Assembly: GCA_017998475.1 (NCBI GenBank)
Contig: JAGODA010000018.1
Span: 1 to 19,162, forward strand
Reading direction: 5' to 3'
DNA from: Spirochaetota bacterium
Lineage (GTDB): Bacteria; Spirochaetota; UBA4802; UBA5368
Length of the DNA: 19,162 nucleotides
In this document: piece by piece, positions 7,834 to 16,197 of the stretch
Layout of the letters: every line of letters begins with the position of its first letter
Position numbering within the stretch: the stretch's first letter is position 1
Made by a program: the position numbers and the translations under genes
The notes under the pieces: generated by a model
Told to the model about the DNA's origin: nothing
Database searches by the model: none
What the model saw: the letters and a program-made list of their open reading frames with translations, nothing else

Positions 7834-9876
7834 TCACCGCCGCGCCAGTTCTTCCTCGTAGGCCTGCATGGCCACCTTGCGGTTCATGCGGATCTCCTCG
7901 TTGACAGGGTCCTCCTCGATGCCCCTGGTGAAGGACTGGAGGGCCTTTTTGTACATGCCCTTCTTGTAGTAGCACTTGCCGATGTTGTTGTAGGATTCCG
8001 CGATCACCTTGGAGTCGTTTGTCGCGCGTATGGCCTGGTAGAAGGTGTCGATGGCCTTGTCGTGCATCTCTTTTTTCGCGTACAGAAGCCCGAGCGAGAA
8101 GAGCGCCTCGGCGTCGCCGGGCTTGAGGAGCAGCGCCTTCTGGACATACCCGACGGCGTTCCGCATGGAATCGTCGCTGGGCTTCTCCGTCTTCGAGGCG
8201 AGTATGCCCAGGTTGACATACGCGCGCCGCGCCAGGTCGGTCTTCTCGTTGATCTCGATGACGCGTTTGTACTCCTCGCGGGCGTAGTCGAGCAGGTTTT
8301 TCTTGTAATAGATCGTCGCCAGGCTGAAGTGCCCCTCCTGGATGTTCGGCCAGCGCCGCAGTATCCGCTGGTACTCGTCCATGGCCATGTCGTAGTGGTT
8401 GTTCTCGTAGTAGTAGTCGGCCAGCGCGAGCAGGGGCTGGGGATTGTCGGGATTGAGCTCGGCGGCCTTTTTCCACGACTCTATGGCGAGCTGAGGCTTG
8501 CCGGCGTGTTTGTAGGCTATTCCGAGATTATAGAGCGCGGCGTCATCCTTGGGGCTTATGGCGAGCGCCTTCTCGTAGGCCTGAATAGACTCCTCATAGC
8601 GCTGCGCGTCGTCGAGGATATTGCCCATGTTGAGATAGGCGACGCGCGCGTTTTCAGAGGCCGGTTCGTAGGTGGTGATCTTGTGGTAGAACTCGTAGGC
8701 CCGTTCAAGGTCGCCCTTGTCGTAATATATCTCGGCGATGCGCGAGAGGACGCGCGCGTTTCTCTTCGAGGTGGCGAGCAGGCGATTGTAGGTATCCAGG
8801 CTGCGGTCGTAATCTTTAAGGGAATAGTAGGCCTCGCCCAGGCTTTCCAGCATGGTCGCGTCGTCATGGCCGAGCTCGCCGGCCTTTATGAAGGAGTCGA
8901 GCGCCTTTTCGTTCTTGTTCTGGCGCGAGTAGACGATTCCAAGGTTGTAATGGTTGACCGCGTCGCGGGGGGCGATGGAGACGGCCAGCTCCAGGTATTT
9001 CTCGGCCTGCGGATAGTCCCGCCGCTCGGTGAAGAGAACGCCCAGTCGTCCGTACGCGCGCGCGGCGACCTGTCCGATTTTATCCGCGGCGCCGGCGCGC
9101 TTGAGGTATTCGATCGCCGAGACCTCGTCGCCCTTTTTAAGCAGGGCGATCGCCAGGTTGTAGAGCGCGGGCGGGTCCTCGGGCGAGGTCTCCAGCGCCG
9201 CCTCGTACTCGCGCGCTGCGTCCGCGTAACGGCCCTGTTCGAAGTAGATGTTACCCCGTAGCACCCTGTTGTGGATGTTTCCCGAGTCGGCGTCGACCGC
9301 CTTTTCGGCGTATTCGGCGGCCCGGTCGTAGTCCTTCTTGTGCCGGTAGGCAAGGGCCAGGTTGCGGTAAATGACGGGATTTTTACGGTCGTAGGTCAGC
9401 GCGCGGTTATAGCTCTCGATCGCTTTGTTGAAATCGCCCTTGTCGTCGTATATGATCCCGGCGTAGGTGAGCGCCATGGCCTTTTCCTCGTTGGTCGCGT
9501 CGGACTCTACGACCTCCGCGAACTCCGCCAGCGCGTCGTTGAAATATCCCTTGTGGTAGCTCTCTATCCCCCTCTTCAGGTGGATATTTTCAACGCTCCC
9601 TTCGGGTAGCTCTTTTTTATCTGTATCTGAATAGATTGATTCGCCCGCGGGTGCGCCGCTCGGCGTGAAGAGGGAAGGCTTCTTGATGTATGCGGTGAGA
9701 AGAAGGATGGCCGCGACCGCGAGGACGGCGATACCCGAGATAACCGCCAGGGGAAGGAATTTCCTGTTCCGTAACGTCTCGGCCAGGCTCAGGCGGTTTC
9801 GCCTGATCTCGCCCGGGGCGTCGTCCGGCTCGTCCCCGGAGGATATGGAGAACCTATTTTTTCTTATCGAACCCAC
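7834..9876 (-). CDS. membrane-anchored tetratricopeptide repeat protein (about 16 TPRs)
   Basis: A 680-residue protein with a short cytoplasmic N-terminus, one membrane helix (about 40-64) and a large repeat domain. I count about sixteen 34-residue TPR units from ~97 to the C-terminus, each with the G/A-Y-A-P spacing (for example IYDDKGDFNKAIESYNRAL and IAYKHAGKPQLAIESWKKAA). Positive charges before the helix suggest the TPR domain lies in the periplasm. TPRs bind protein partners; none can be named. Two similar octapeptides, IRKNRFSI (4-11) and IRRNRLSL (24-31), repeat in the N-terminal tail. The start is GTG 9876, the only suitable one before the membrane segment, with GGGAGG about 12 nt upstream; it overlaps the nusB stop by 23 bp. 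It may be an assembly scaffold for envelope proteins, but this is a guess from architecture. Confidence 0.88.
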   Translation of the reverse strand: MGSIRKNRFSISSGDEPDDAPGEIRRNRLSLAETLRNRKFLPLAVISGIAVLAVAAILLLTAYIKKPSLFTPSGAPAGESIYSDTDKKELPEGSVENIHLKRGIESYHKGYFNDALAEFAEVVESDATNEEKAMALTYAGIIYDDKGDFNKAIESYNRALTYDRKNPVIYRNLALAYRHKKDYDRAAEYAEKAVDADSGNIHNRVLRGNIYFEQGRYADAAREYEAALETSPEDPPALYNLAIALLKKGDEVSAIEYLKRAGAADKIGQVAARAYGRLGVLFTERRDYPQAEKYLELAVSIAPRDAVNHYNLGIVYSRQNKNEKALDSFIKAGELGHDDATMLESLGEAYYSLKDYDRSLDTYNRLLATSKRNARVLSRIAEIYYDKGDLERAYEFYHKITTYEPASENARVAYLNMGNILDDAQRYEESIQAYEKALAISPKDDAALYNLGIAYKHAGKPQLAIESWKKAAELNPDNPQPLLALADYYYENNHYDMAMDEYQRILRRWPNIQEGHFSLATIYYKKNLLDYAREEYKRVIEINEKTDLARRAYVNLGILASKTEKPSDDSMRNAVGYVQKALLLKPGDAEALFSLGLLYAKKEMHDKAIDTFYQAIRATNDSKVIAESYNNIGKCYYKKGMYKKALQSFTRGIEEDPVNEEIRMNRKVAMQAYEEELARR

Positions 9877-10300
9877 TCTCCGCTGTTTCCTCCCTTTTCA
9901 GTTCATATTTGTGTATGGCGTCGAGGATGCCGTTTATAAACTGTCCTGAGCTCTCTCCGCCGTAGATCTTGCCGAGCTCGATCCCCTCGTTGATCGTTAC
10001 CGCCGACGGTATGTCCGGGAGGTGTATCAGCGCGTAAATTGAGAGCCGCAGAATGGACTTGTCGACGGCGCTGAGGCGCTCGAACTTCCAGTTCTTGGAA
10101 TAGGTCTTGATGAGCTCGTCGATCTCGTCCATATTCCGCAGGGAGCCGTCGATGAGCGCGACCGCGAACTGGCGGATGTCCTCGGAAATGTCCTTGTCGA
10201 CCCATTCGAGCCGCGCGAGTTCGTCGGCGGGGGTATGCACCGTCTCGAACATGTAAAGCCCCTGAAGCGCGTACTCCCGGGATTTTCGCCGGTGTCCCAT
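9854..10300 (-). CDS. nusB: transcription antitermination factor NusB
   Basis: A 148-residue all-helical protein matching NusB, which binds boxA RNA with S10 (NusE) and supports antitermination in rRNA operons. It starts with the typical HRRKSREYALQGLYMFE and has the conserved KNWKFERLSAVDKSILRLS and SAVTINEGIELGKIYGGESS blocks, followed by FINGILDAI. The length is normal; the final ~15 residues are a charged tail. The ATG at 10300 directly abuts the ribH stop (TAG 10303-10301) with no gap, and the 3' end overlaps the TPR gene by 23 bp. The ribH-nusB pair is common across bacteria and supports both identifications. Confidence 0.96.
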   Translation of the reverse strand: MGHRRKSREYALQGLYMFETVHTPADELARLEWVDKDISEDIRQFAVALIDGSLRNMDEIDELIKTYSKNWKFERLSAVDKSILRLSIYALIHLPDIPSAVTINEGIELGKIYGGESSGQFINGILDAIHKYELKREETAESGFDKKK

Positions 10301-10765
10301 CTAGCGGATCTGTTTGAATATATTGGCCATCTCGATCGCCGACATCGCCGCGTCGAAGCCCTTGTTGCCCGACTTGGTGCCCGCGCGTTCGATCGCCTGT
10401 TCGATGGTGTCGGTGGTGAGCACGCCGAAGACGACGGGGATGGAGGCGGAAAGCCCGATCTGCGCGACGCCTTTGGAGACCTCGGAGGCGACGTAGTCGA
10501 AATGCGGCGTCGCGCCCCGTATGACGGCCCCCAGGCAGATCACGGCGTCGAACGAGCCCGTGTCGACCATGCGGCGTGTCGCCGCCGGGATCTCGAACGA
10601 GCCCGGCACCCACAGCACGGTTATTCCGTTGTCGTCGGCGTTGTTTCTTTTAAGGCAGTCGAGCGCGCCGCCGAGGAGTTTCTGCGTGATGAATTCGTTA
10701 AAACGCGAAACGACGATCCCGAATCTGAGTCCCGACGCGTCGAGTTTTCCCTCTATTATCTTCAT
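10301..10765 (-). CDS. ribH: 6,7-dimethyl-8-ribityllumazine synthase
   Basis: A 154-residue lumazine synthase, the enzyme that condenses 5-amino-6-ribitylamino-uracil with 3,4-dihydroxy-2-butanone 4-phosphate in the penultimate step of riboflavin synthesis. Family landmarks are present: SRFNEFIT (F22-N23 region), VPGSFEIP, GAVIRGATPHFDYV with catalytic His at H88, and the C-terminal GNKGFDAAMSAIEMAN. I chose ATG 10765, giving the standard family length, with AGAGGCGG about 10 nt upstream; a GTG at 10810 would add 15 residues unlike the family. It is the first gene of the ribH-nusB-TPR-dgt-DUF1285-VKOR series. The 150-nt gap upstream has no FMN-riboswitch sequence that I can recognise and no convincing promoter. 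No other riboflavin genes are in the window. Confidence 0.96.
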   Translation of the reverse strand: MKIIEGKLDASGLRFGIVVSRFNEFITQKLLGGALDCLKRNNADDNGITVLWVPGSFEIPAATRRMVDTGSFDAVICLGAVIRGATPHFDYVASEVSKGVAQIGLSASIPVVFGVLTTDTIEQAIERAGTKSGNKGFDAAMSAIEMANIFKQIR

Positions 10766-10915
10766 GAGCGCGACCGCCTCTGTTTTCACGATGGTATAGG
10801 ACCGGAGCACCTCGAAGATTCCGCCGCCTCACACGGGGTGGCGCATGTCTGTCGGTGAATGACCGGTAATCGGCTTTATGCTCTCCGCCGGAAAGGCGCT
10901 CAGTCAAGCTTTTTT

Positions 10916-12286
10916 TTACCAGCCCGCGGCCGTCATGACCATGACGACATGTTCCAATCGCTCCGGTTCCGGGAGCTTTCTCCTTCCGATTCCGTGGGTG
11001 ATCCAGATCGGGAGTCCTCCGACGGCGAGAATTCTCACGCCGTAGCCCGAGCCGGCCACGTGTTCGGGGCTGGGATCGATGATGCGCGCGTAATCGAGAA
11101 AGAGGTTGACGCGCAGGCGCGTTGCCAGATCGAACGCGTACTTCGCGTTCACCAGGGCGAAGCTCTCCACGCGGAAACTGTCCACGGTGAAACCGTGGAC
11201 CACGTCGAGGTTGGCGTTGTCGATGGTGCCGCCGAAGCGGGGACGCGTCAGGAAATCGTTGTCTACGCCTCCCTTGTAATGGGCCCTGAGCACCAGGTTA
11301 TGCGTTCGGAGAAAAACCGCCCCCGCGGTCAACTCGCACGAATAGATGGCGAAGGTCCGGGCGTAGCCGGTTTCCTCCATCACGGGCTCTTCTCCCCAGG
11401 GCTCCCATTTGCTGCGGATGCCGTATCCGGCCCAGGCCTCCAGGGCGAATCCCTGCTTTATCTGGTCTATGCCCTTTTCGGTGAGGCGCTCGACGCCGAG
11501 GTCCAGGCGTGGAAAGATATTGACATGATCGCACGGCATGGTGAATCCCTCCGGGGGATTCCGCCGTACGAAGAAATACTGGCGCGAATCCAGCGTGAAG
11601 CCCGCGTAGGTCTTAAAGGGGAGCCCCACCTTGAGCGTGACGATCTGCGAGGTGTAGTTGGTGTAGAATCGCCTCTCCTCGACGACGGCGTTTCCCCGGA
11701 AGCCGATGTTGGTGCCCGACGCGTACAGGAACGAGCCCACCAGCGTCTCGCTGAGGGTCGTGTTGTCCCAGGGGAAGCGCTTCTGCGTGAAGCGCGTCGA
11801 CAGCTTGTAGCCGACCCACCGGAACGAGAAATCCGTGCCGGTGCCGAAGATGTTCTTGCTTTCGGAAAGGAACACCGGCGCGTACAGGGCTTTCCGGCCG
11901 CCCGTCGCGGGGATTTCGCCGAGGAAGACGATGATGGATTCGATCTCCTCGCTCGCGCTCGTGTGTATGGCCGAGAGGTCCTCGTGGTCGCGCCCGGGGA
12001 GCGATTCGACCCTGCGCTTCTCCTGCTTTTCACGCTGCTTGTACAGCTCGCCCGTGGAGATTGTGTCGACGATCTTTTTTACGGCCTTTTTTTTCCGCGC
12101 GGGGGCTTTTCCGGGGGGAGTGTCCGCCGGCGCCATGGTCTCCGGCGCCTCCTCTCCGAAGAGGGGAACGCCGCCATCGTGGAAAACGAGGGGGACAATA
12201 AAAAGCGAGCACGCGGCAAGCAGCGCGCAGGTCGCCACATTCCACCCGTCGCCCGAGCGGACTCCCTTCCCTCCGAGCACTGTCAT
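10916..12286 (-). CDS. putative outer-membrane beta-barrel, Omp85/BamA-like C-terminus, no POTRA domains
   Basis: A 456-residue exported protein of no named family that I can assign with certainty. A hydrophobic stretch at about 16-35 after basic residues looks like a signal sequence or anchor. It is followed by a Pro/Ala/Lys-rich linker and a short charged helix (40-95). From ~95 to the end the sequence alternates hydrophobic and polar residues, as in beta strands, and ends in Trp. The last ~100 residues resemble the Omp85 barrel: GGTIDNANLDVVHGF (H364-G-F in place of the usual RGF/Y lid-loop motif), a strand like LVNAKYAFDL, then RVNLFLDYARIID, GYGVRI and GGLPIWITHGIG. About 360 residues remain for the barrel, enough for 16 strands, and there is no POTRA region. 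ATG 12286 has GGAAGG seven nt upstream, 21 nt after the transporter stop. It could be an Omp85-related pore or lipid-handling barrel. Confidence 0.68.
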   Translation of the reverse strand: MTVLGGKGVRSGDGWNVATCALLAACSLFIVPLVFHDGGVPLFGEEAPETMAPADTPPGKAPARKKKAVKKIVDTISTGELYKQREKQEKRRVESLPGRDHEDLSAIHTSASEEIESIIVFLGEIPATGGRKALYAPVFLSESKNIFGTGTDFSFRWVGYKLSTRFTQKRFPWDNTTLSETLVGSFLYASGTNIGFRGNAVVEERRFYTNYTSQIVTLKVGLPFKTYAGFTLDSRQYFFVRRNPPEGFTMPCDHVNIFPRLDLGVERLTEKGIDQIKQGFALEAWAGYGIRSKWEPWGEEPVMEETGYARTFAIYSCELTAGAVFLRTHNLVLRAHYKGGVDNDFLTRPRFGGTIDNANLDVVHGFTVDSFRVESFALVNAKYAFDLATRLRVNLFLDYARIIDPSPEHVAGSGYGVRILAVGGLPIWITHGIGRRKLPEPERLEHVVMVMTAAGW

Positions 12287-12307
12287 TCGGCCGCCTTCCA
12301 GGCAGGA

Positions 12308-15300
12308 TTATGACGCGATCATCTTTCTCAGTCGCCGGGTGATGACCTGCATCACACTGATCGATATGGACGGGTTTTCTTTTAGTGTCAACAGAAAATC
12401 CTCGCGGCGGATGGCCAGAAGGCGCGTGGGGACCGTCGTCACCGCGCTCGCGCTGCGGGGCTCGCGATCGATGATGGAGAGCTCGCCCAGGCAGTCCCCC
12501 GGGCCGAGCCGGTCGAGCGTACGGCCGCCGGCATGTATGAGGACTCCGCCGTCGAACACCATGAAGAGCTCGTCGCCCATATCGCCCTCGGCGATAACGG
12601 TGCGCTCCGCCGGGAGAACGATCTCCCTGGTTATCGCCGCTATGCGGACGAGCTCGCCGACCTTGAGGTCGCGAAACAGTATGTTTTTTTTCAGGAAAAC
12701 CGTTTTTTCTATGAGGGAATCCATCTCCGCCTCCCGTTCCGGTTCTTCATCAAAGACCTCGCCGCACGCGACTTTTCCGGCGCAGTGCCGCAGGGCGCCG
12801 CTGATCTCCGGAAGAAAGCTTCGGTTCTTCTCGTAAATCGCCCTCAGCACATCAAGCGTGGCGTATCCTTCCGGCGCGCCGAACGTGTCCGGACGTGTCC
12901 CGCTTTCCTCGAGCACCGCCAGCGCCCTCCTGCCCGCCCTTCCCGATGTGTCGATGTATTCGAGCAGGTATTCGTCGAGCTCCCTGTCGCGAAGAAGCAG
13001 GCTCGATTCGTACAGTCTGTCCAGATCCGCCCCGGTGATTGCGCCCAGGGCCTTGAGCATCAGGTGTTTATGCAGTTCGATTATATCGGCGACGGTCATG
13101 CGCGCGAATTCCAGCCCGGGCGCGGATGGCGTGTCCGCGCGAGCGGTCTCAAGCGCCGCGCGAAGGCGCTTGAGGCGCAGTATCGTGTCGACCTCGTAAT
13201 CGAGAAACGCCCCCATCCCTCCCGCCGGCGGAACTCCCGTGTTCACCAGGTAGTTGAGATAATTGTATTTCTGGTGGAAACTTCTTCTGCCCGCGAGTCT
13301 GCGAAGCACCGTCGAACGGACCTTCTCGTCACCCTGGAAGAGAGCCGTCATGTGCGCGGCGGAGAGGGAGGGGCGAAGGTCCAGAAGCGAGGCGCGGTCC
13401 GTCTCGGTGAGGGCGAGGGCGGCCGAAAAGTAATCGGCGAGCCTTCCCGCGGGGGCGTCGCGGAAGGCGTACATGAGCCGGCGCGCGCGCGGACGCGAAA
13501 GCCTGTCGGCATGCGGCACGACCGCGTCGAAGAGGCTGATTTCGCGCGTGGCGATCGCCAGGTCGACGAGCGTGTCCAGATAGTACTCCCGGGGAAGCAC
13601 CCGGCACAGGGCAAGGAACTCCACGGGAGGGCGGTTTCCCGAACGCACGCCGGCCGCGATATGGTGAAGGCTCGAGACGGCGAAACCGTCCGCGTCCATT
13701 CCGGTGCCGGCCACCTCGCCCTGGCGCGCCGTGATGATCATCGCGGCCCGCCGCTCTCCCTCGAGGGTCGGAGTGAAGTGCGCCGCGATGGCGTCCGCGC
13801 GCTCGTCGGGGGGGAGGGCCGCGGCGAGGCCGATCGCGCGAGCGCGGACCGACGGCTCGGGGTCGGCCAGGGCGCGCGAAAGGACCGCCATGATGCCCGC
13901 GGAACGTCCCGTGGACAGCAGGTCGAGCACCCGTTCCCTGGTCCCGATCGAAAGCTTGGCGAAATGGGGGATGAGCCGAACGGCCTGCTCGATCGACGGG
14001 TCGTCGTTGAAGAAGGCCTCGGCGACGAATACGCTTTCGCCGTCGGAGTCGGCTTCAAGCAGGGGACGTTCCGCGTCGGGGGCGGAAACGGCGTCAACGC
14101 CGCGGGCGGCGCCGATCGACAGGCGCTTTCGAAGCGAGCCCAGGTAGGCGCGGTTCTGGAATACGGTAAGGGCGAGATAGACCGTGCCGGCGAGCGCCGC
14201 GAGCGTGTGGCCCGCGGCCGGCGCCAGGTGCCCGTGGATGAGGAGGATGCAGCCGCCGCCCGCTATCATGCCGAGCGGGCCCACGATTCCGCCGATGAAG
14301 GATTTCACCTCGGCCATGCGGTCCGAGGGGGAGGCCGCCATGATGATGTTGAAGGCAGGCGCGCGGAAAAGAATGCTAAGGTTCTTGCGGAAAAAGCGAA
14401 GGAGCACGCCGGCCATCAGGGCCGGCCACGCGGCCGCCAGGGCGATGAGACCGAGAAAGGATACCGGATAGATCGCGTTGACCCGCGTGATCCCCGCGCC
14501 GCGGATAACGCGCGATACGACGAAGAGCTGAAGGAAGAGCGTGACGAGGTCCGAGCCGGCGGTATATACGCTCAAAAACGACGCGAGCTCCCTGCCGGAA
14601 GGGAAGGCGTCGTTGAAAATGCCGGCGAAATAGAATTCCGCGATCTGGTTGACGACCGACATGGCGAAAACCGCGAGCATGGACCAGGTGAAGAGAGGAA
14701 ATCCGGCGGCAACGCGCACCTTGCGCGCGAGCCTTTCGAAAAGATGCATGTCCGGCAGAAGCTCTCCGCCGCGCCGGCCCGGGCCCCCCGCGCCCGGGGG
14801 CGGGCGCAGCAGCGCCAGCGGAACGAGCATGAGCGCGCCGAAGGACGCCCACAGCGCGATGCCGCTGTGGGCGAGCTCGCCGGAGAACAGGCCGAAGATG
14901 AGAGTACCCGCCAGAATCCCGCCGAGCTTCCCGCCTCCCATGAGGAAGGGGAGTATGCGCCGCGAGTTGCGGAGCGACAGGTAGCGGAATACGAAGTTGA
15001 AGAAGTGCATATCGAGGAAGAAGGTGAAAAGATAATTGCCCAGGTAGAGCGCGAACGGAAGCCAGCTCGCGCCGCGGAGTCGGTCGTGAGACGACGCGAT
15101 GATGAGGGCGCTGAAGAGCGCGACGAGCGCGATATAGCCCCGGCGCGGCGGGACTTTCAGGATAAAGAGGTTGTAGAGGAGGCCGCCCGCGATGAGGGAG
15201 ACGCCGTTGTAGACGAAGAAGCGGGAGAGTCCGGGCGCGCCGTAGGTCTTGAGGAAGAGCGTTTCGGCGTAAATCTGGCCCGTGGCGTAGAAACATCCCG

Positions 15301-15391
15301 AAAGCAGATACAGGGCGAAAAGCGGGACGGCATAGGCGAATTCGTCCTGACGGACGGAAAACAGACGCCATCCCGCCTTCCTGATGTCCAT
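12308..15391 (-). CDS. NTT/MFS-like transporter fused to HEAT-like repeats and a C-terminal cyclic-nucleotide-binding domain
   Basis: A 1027-residue three-part membrane protein. Residues 1 to ~430 hold about 12 hydrophobic segments and resemble the Npt1/Npt2 nucleotide (ATP/ADP) carrier branch of the MFS, for instance FLKTYGAPGLSRFFVYNGVS and SPSDRMAEVKSFIGGIVGPLG. Residues ~465-880 are helical, with HEAT-like repeats at the start (SRALADPEPSVRARAIGLAA). Residues from ~895 form a cyclic-nucleotide-binding domain: EGDMGDELFMVFDGGV and the phosphate-binding cassette GDCLGELSIIDREPRSASAV, with the ligand-contacting Glu970 and Arg979 present, so cAMP or cGMP binding is plausible. The substrate may be a nucleotide or something quite different. 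The ATG is 15 nt after the crotonase stop, with AAGGGA about 12 nt upstream, and the barrel gene follows 21 nt downstream. Transport gated by a cyclic nucleotide is my inference. Confidence 0.85.
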   Translation of the reverse strand: MDIRKAGWRLFSVRQDEFAYAVPLFALYLLSGCFYATGQIYAETLFLKTYGAPGLSRFFVYNGVSLIAGGLLYNLFILKVPPRRGYIALVALFSALIIASSHDRLRGASWLPFALYLGNYLFTFFLDMHFFNFVFRYLSLRNSRRILPFLMGGGKLGGILAGTLIFGLFSGELAHSGIALWASFGALMLVPLALLRPPPGAGGPGRRGGELLPDMHLFERLARKVRVAAGFPLFTWSMLAVFAMSVVNQIAEFYFAGIFNDAFPSGRELASFLSVYTAGSDLVTLFLQLFVVSRVIRGAGITRVNAIYPVSFLGLIALAAAWPALMAGVLLRFFRKNLSILFRAPAFNIIMAASPSDRMAEVKSFIGGIVGPLGMIAGGGCILLIHGHLAPAAGHTLAALAGTVYLALTVFQNRAYLGSLRKRLSIGAARGVDAVSAPDAERPLLEADSDGESVFVAEAFFNDDPSIEQAVRLIPHFAKLSIGTRERVLDLLSTGRSAGIMAVLSRALADPEPSVRARAIGLAAALPPDERADAIAAHFTPTLEGERRAAMIITARQGEVAGTGMDADGFAVSSLHHIAAGVRSGNRPPVEFLALCRVLPREYYLDTLVDLAIATREISLFDAVVPHADRLSRPRARRLMYAFRDAPAGRLADYFSAALALTETDRASLLDLRPSLSAAHMTALFQGDEKVRSTVLRRLAGRRSFHQKYNYLNYLVNTGVPPAGGMGAFLDYEVDTILRLKRLRAALETARADTPSAPGLEFARMTVADIIELHKHLMLKALGAITGADLDRLYESSLLLRDRELDEYLLEYIDTSGRAGRRALAVLEESGTRPDTFGAPEGYATLDVLRAIYEKNRSFLPEISGALRHCAGKVACGEVFDEEPEREAEMDSLIEKTVFLKKNILFRDLKVGELVRIAAITREIVLPAERTVIAEGDMGDELFMVFDGGVLIHAGGRTLDRLGPGDCLGELSIIDREPRSASAVTTVPTRLLAIRREDFLLTLKENPSISISVMQVITRRLRKMIAS

Positions 15392-15406
15392 GTGCCGGGA
15401 TGTCCC

Positions 15407-16174
15407 TTATTTGGCCATGCTCGCCTGTACGAACTCCAGGGTGGCCCGCACGTCCTCCTTGAAGAAGCAGCTGAGGCTCTCTTCCCAGTCGAGCTCGGCT
15501 ATGGCCTTGTTCATCCGCTCGGCGAGCGGCCTGCGATAGAGGTTCTTGATGGGTGTGAACGCGCGGCCCGGATTGTCGATGAACAGCGACACCAGCTGCT
15601 TGGCGCGGTTGATGAGCTCGCCCTCCTCCACGACCTCGTCGACGATCTTCTTCTCGCGGGCCTGGTTGATGTCCATCATGCTTCCGAAATAGACCAGGTC
15701 GCGATAGTTCCTGTCGTCGGTCATGCCGAAACGGACGATTTCGCCCTGCGCCACGGCGAGTGGAAGGCCGATCTTGATCTCGCTCATTCCGTACTTGGCC
15801 TTGGGATTCGGCGTGGCGATGCGGTAATCGCACGCCATGGCGATGATGAGCCCGCCGGCGACGGTGTGCCCGTTGAGGGCCGCAATGACCGGCTTTTTGC
15901 ACATGAAGAGGTCCACGAGCACCGGCTCCTCGAGGGAGGTGAAAAAGTTCGCGACTTCCTTGGAATTTTTAAACGACAGGAACATGGGAAGGTCGAATCC
16001 GGAGGAAAAAAAGCGTCCTTCACCGGTGAAGATTATGCCCTTGGGCGACGGGTTGTTGTTGACCTCGTTCAGAATCTCCCGCAGCTCGGTGTAAAATTCC
16101 GCGGTGAGCGAGTTGGTCTTGCCGTTCTCGATGGTCAGGATATAGATGTCGTCTTCGATTCTTTTTTTCAGCAT
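15407..16174 (-). CDS. enoyl-CoA hydratase/isomerase family protein, probably an enoyl-CoA isomerase
   Basis: A 255-residue crotonase-fold protein acting on acyl-CoA thioesters. Oxyanion-hole elements are visible at FFSSGFDLPMF (S58-G59) and TVAGGLIIAMACDYRIA (G107). The Glu equivalent to Glu144 of enoyl-CoA hydratase is replaced by Ile110, while the Glu164 equivalent is kept (E132 in GMSEIKIGLP). A single Glu combined with AGG...CDYRI is the pattern of delta3,delta2-enoyl-CoA isomerases, so double-bond shifting in beta-oxidation of unsaturated fatty acids fits better than hydration. ATG 16174 is chosen because GGGAGG lies six nt upstream; an in-frame ATG at 16306 would run over the likely promoter. 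It is the first gene of the set leading to the NTT-HEAT-cNMP transporter and the barrel. Exact substrate unknown. Confidence 0.86.
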   Translation of the reverse strand: MLKKRIEDDIYILTIENGKTNSLTAEFYTELREILNEVNNNPSPKGIIFTGEGRFFSSGFDLPMFLSFKNSKEVANFFTSLEEPVLVDLFMCKKPVIAALNGHTVAGGLIIAMACDYRIATPNPKAKYGMSEIKIGLPLAVAQGEIVRFGMTDDRNYRDLVYFGSMMDINQAREKKIVDEVVEEGELINRAKQLVSLFIDNPGRAFTPIKNLYRRPLAERMNKAIAELDWEESLSCFFKEDVRATLEFVQASMAK

Positions 16175-16197
16175 GCTGAGCCTCCCTGTAATGTGTG

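Noticed and set aside
7747..9261. 504-codon plus-strand frame opposite the TPR gene
   Set aside because: Its Val/Gly/Leu-rich repeated pattern is the mirror of the TPR repeats, not an independent protein.
10766..10915. Possible FMN riboswitch or promoter upstream of ribH
   Set aside because: I could not find the conserved RFN sequence blocks. TTGACT (10907-10902) has no -10 box at proper distance; CATAAA is 21 nt away.
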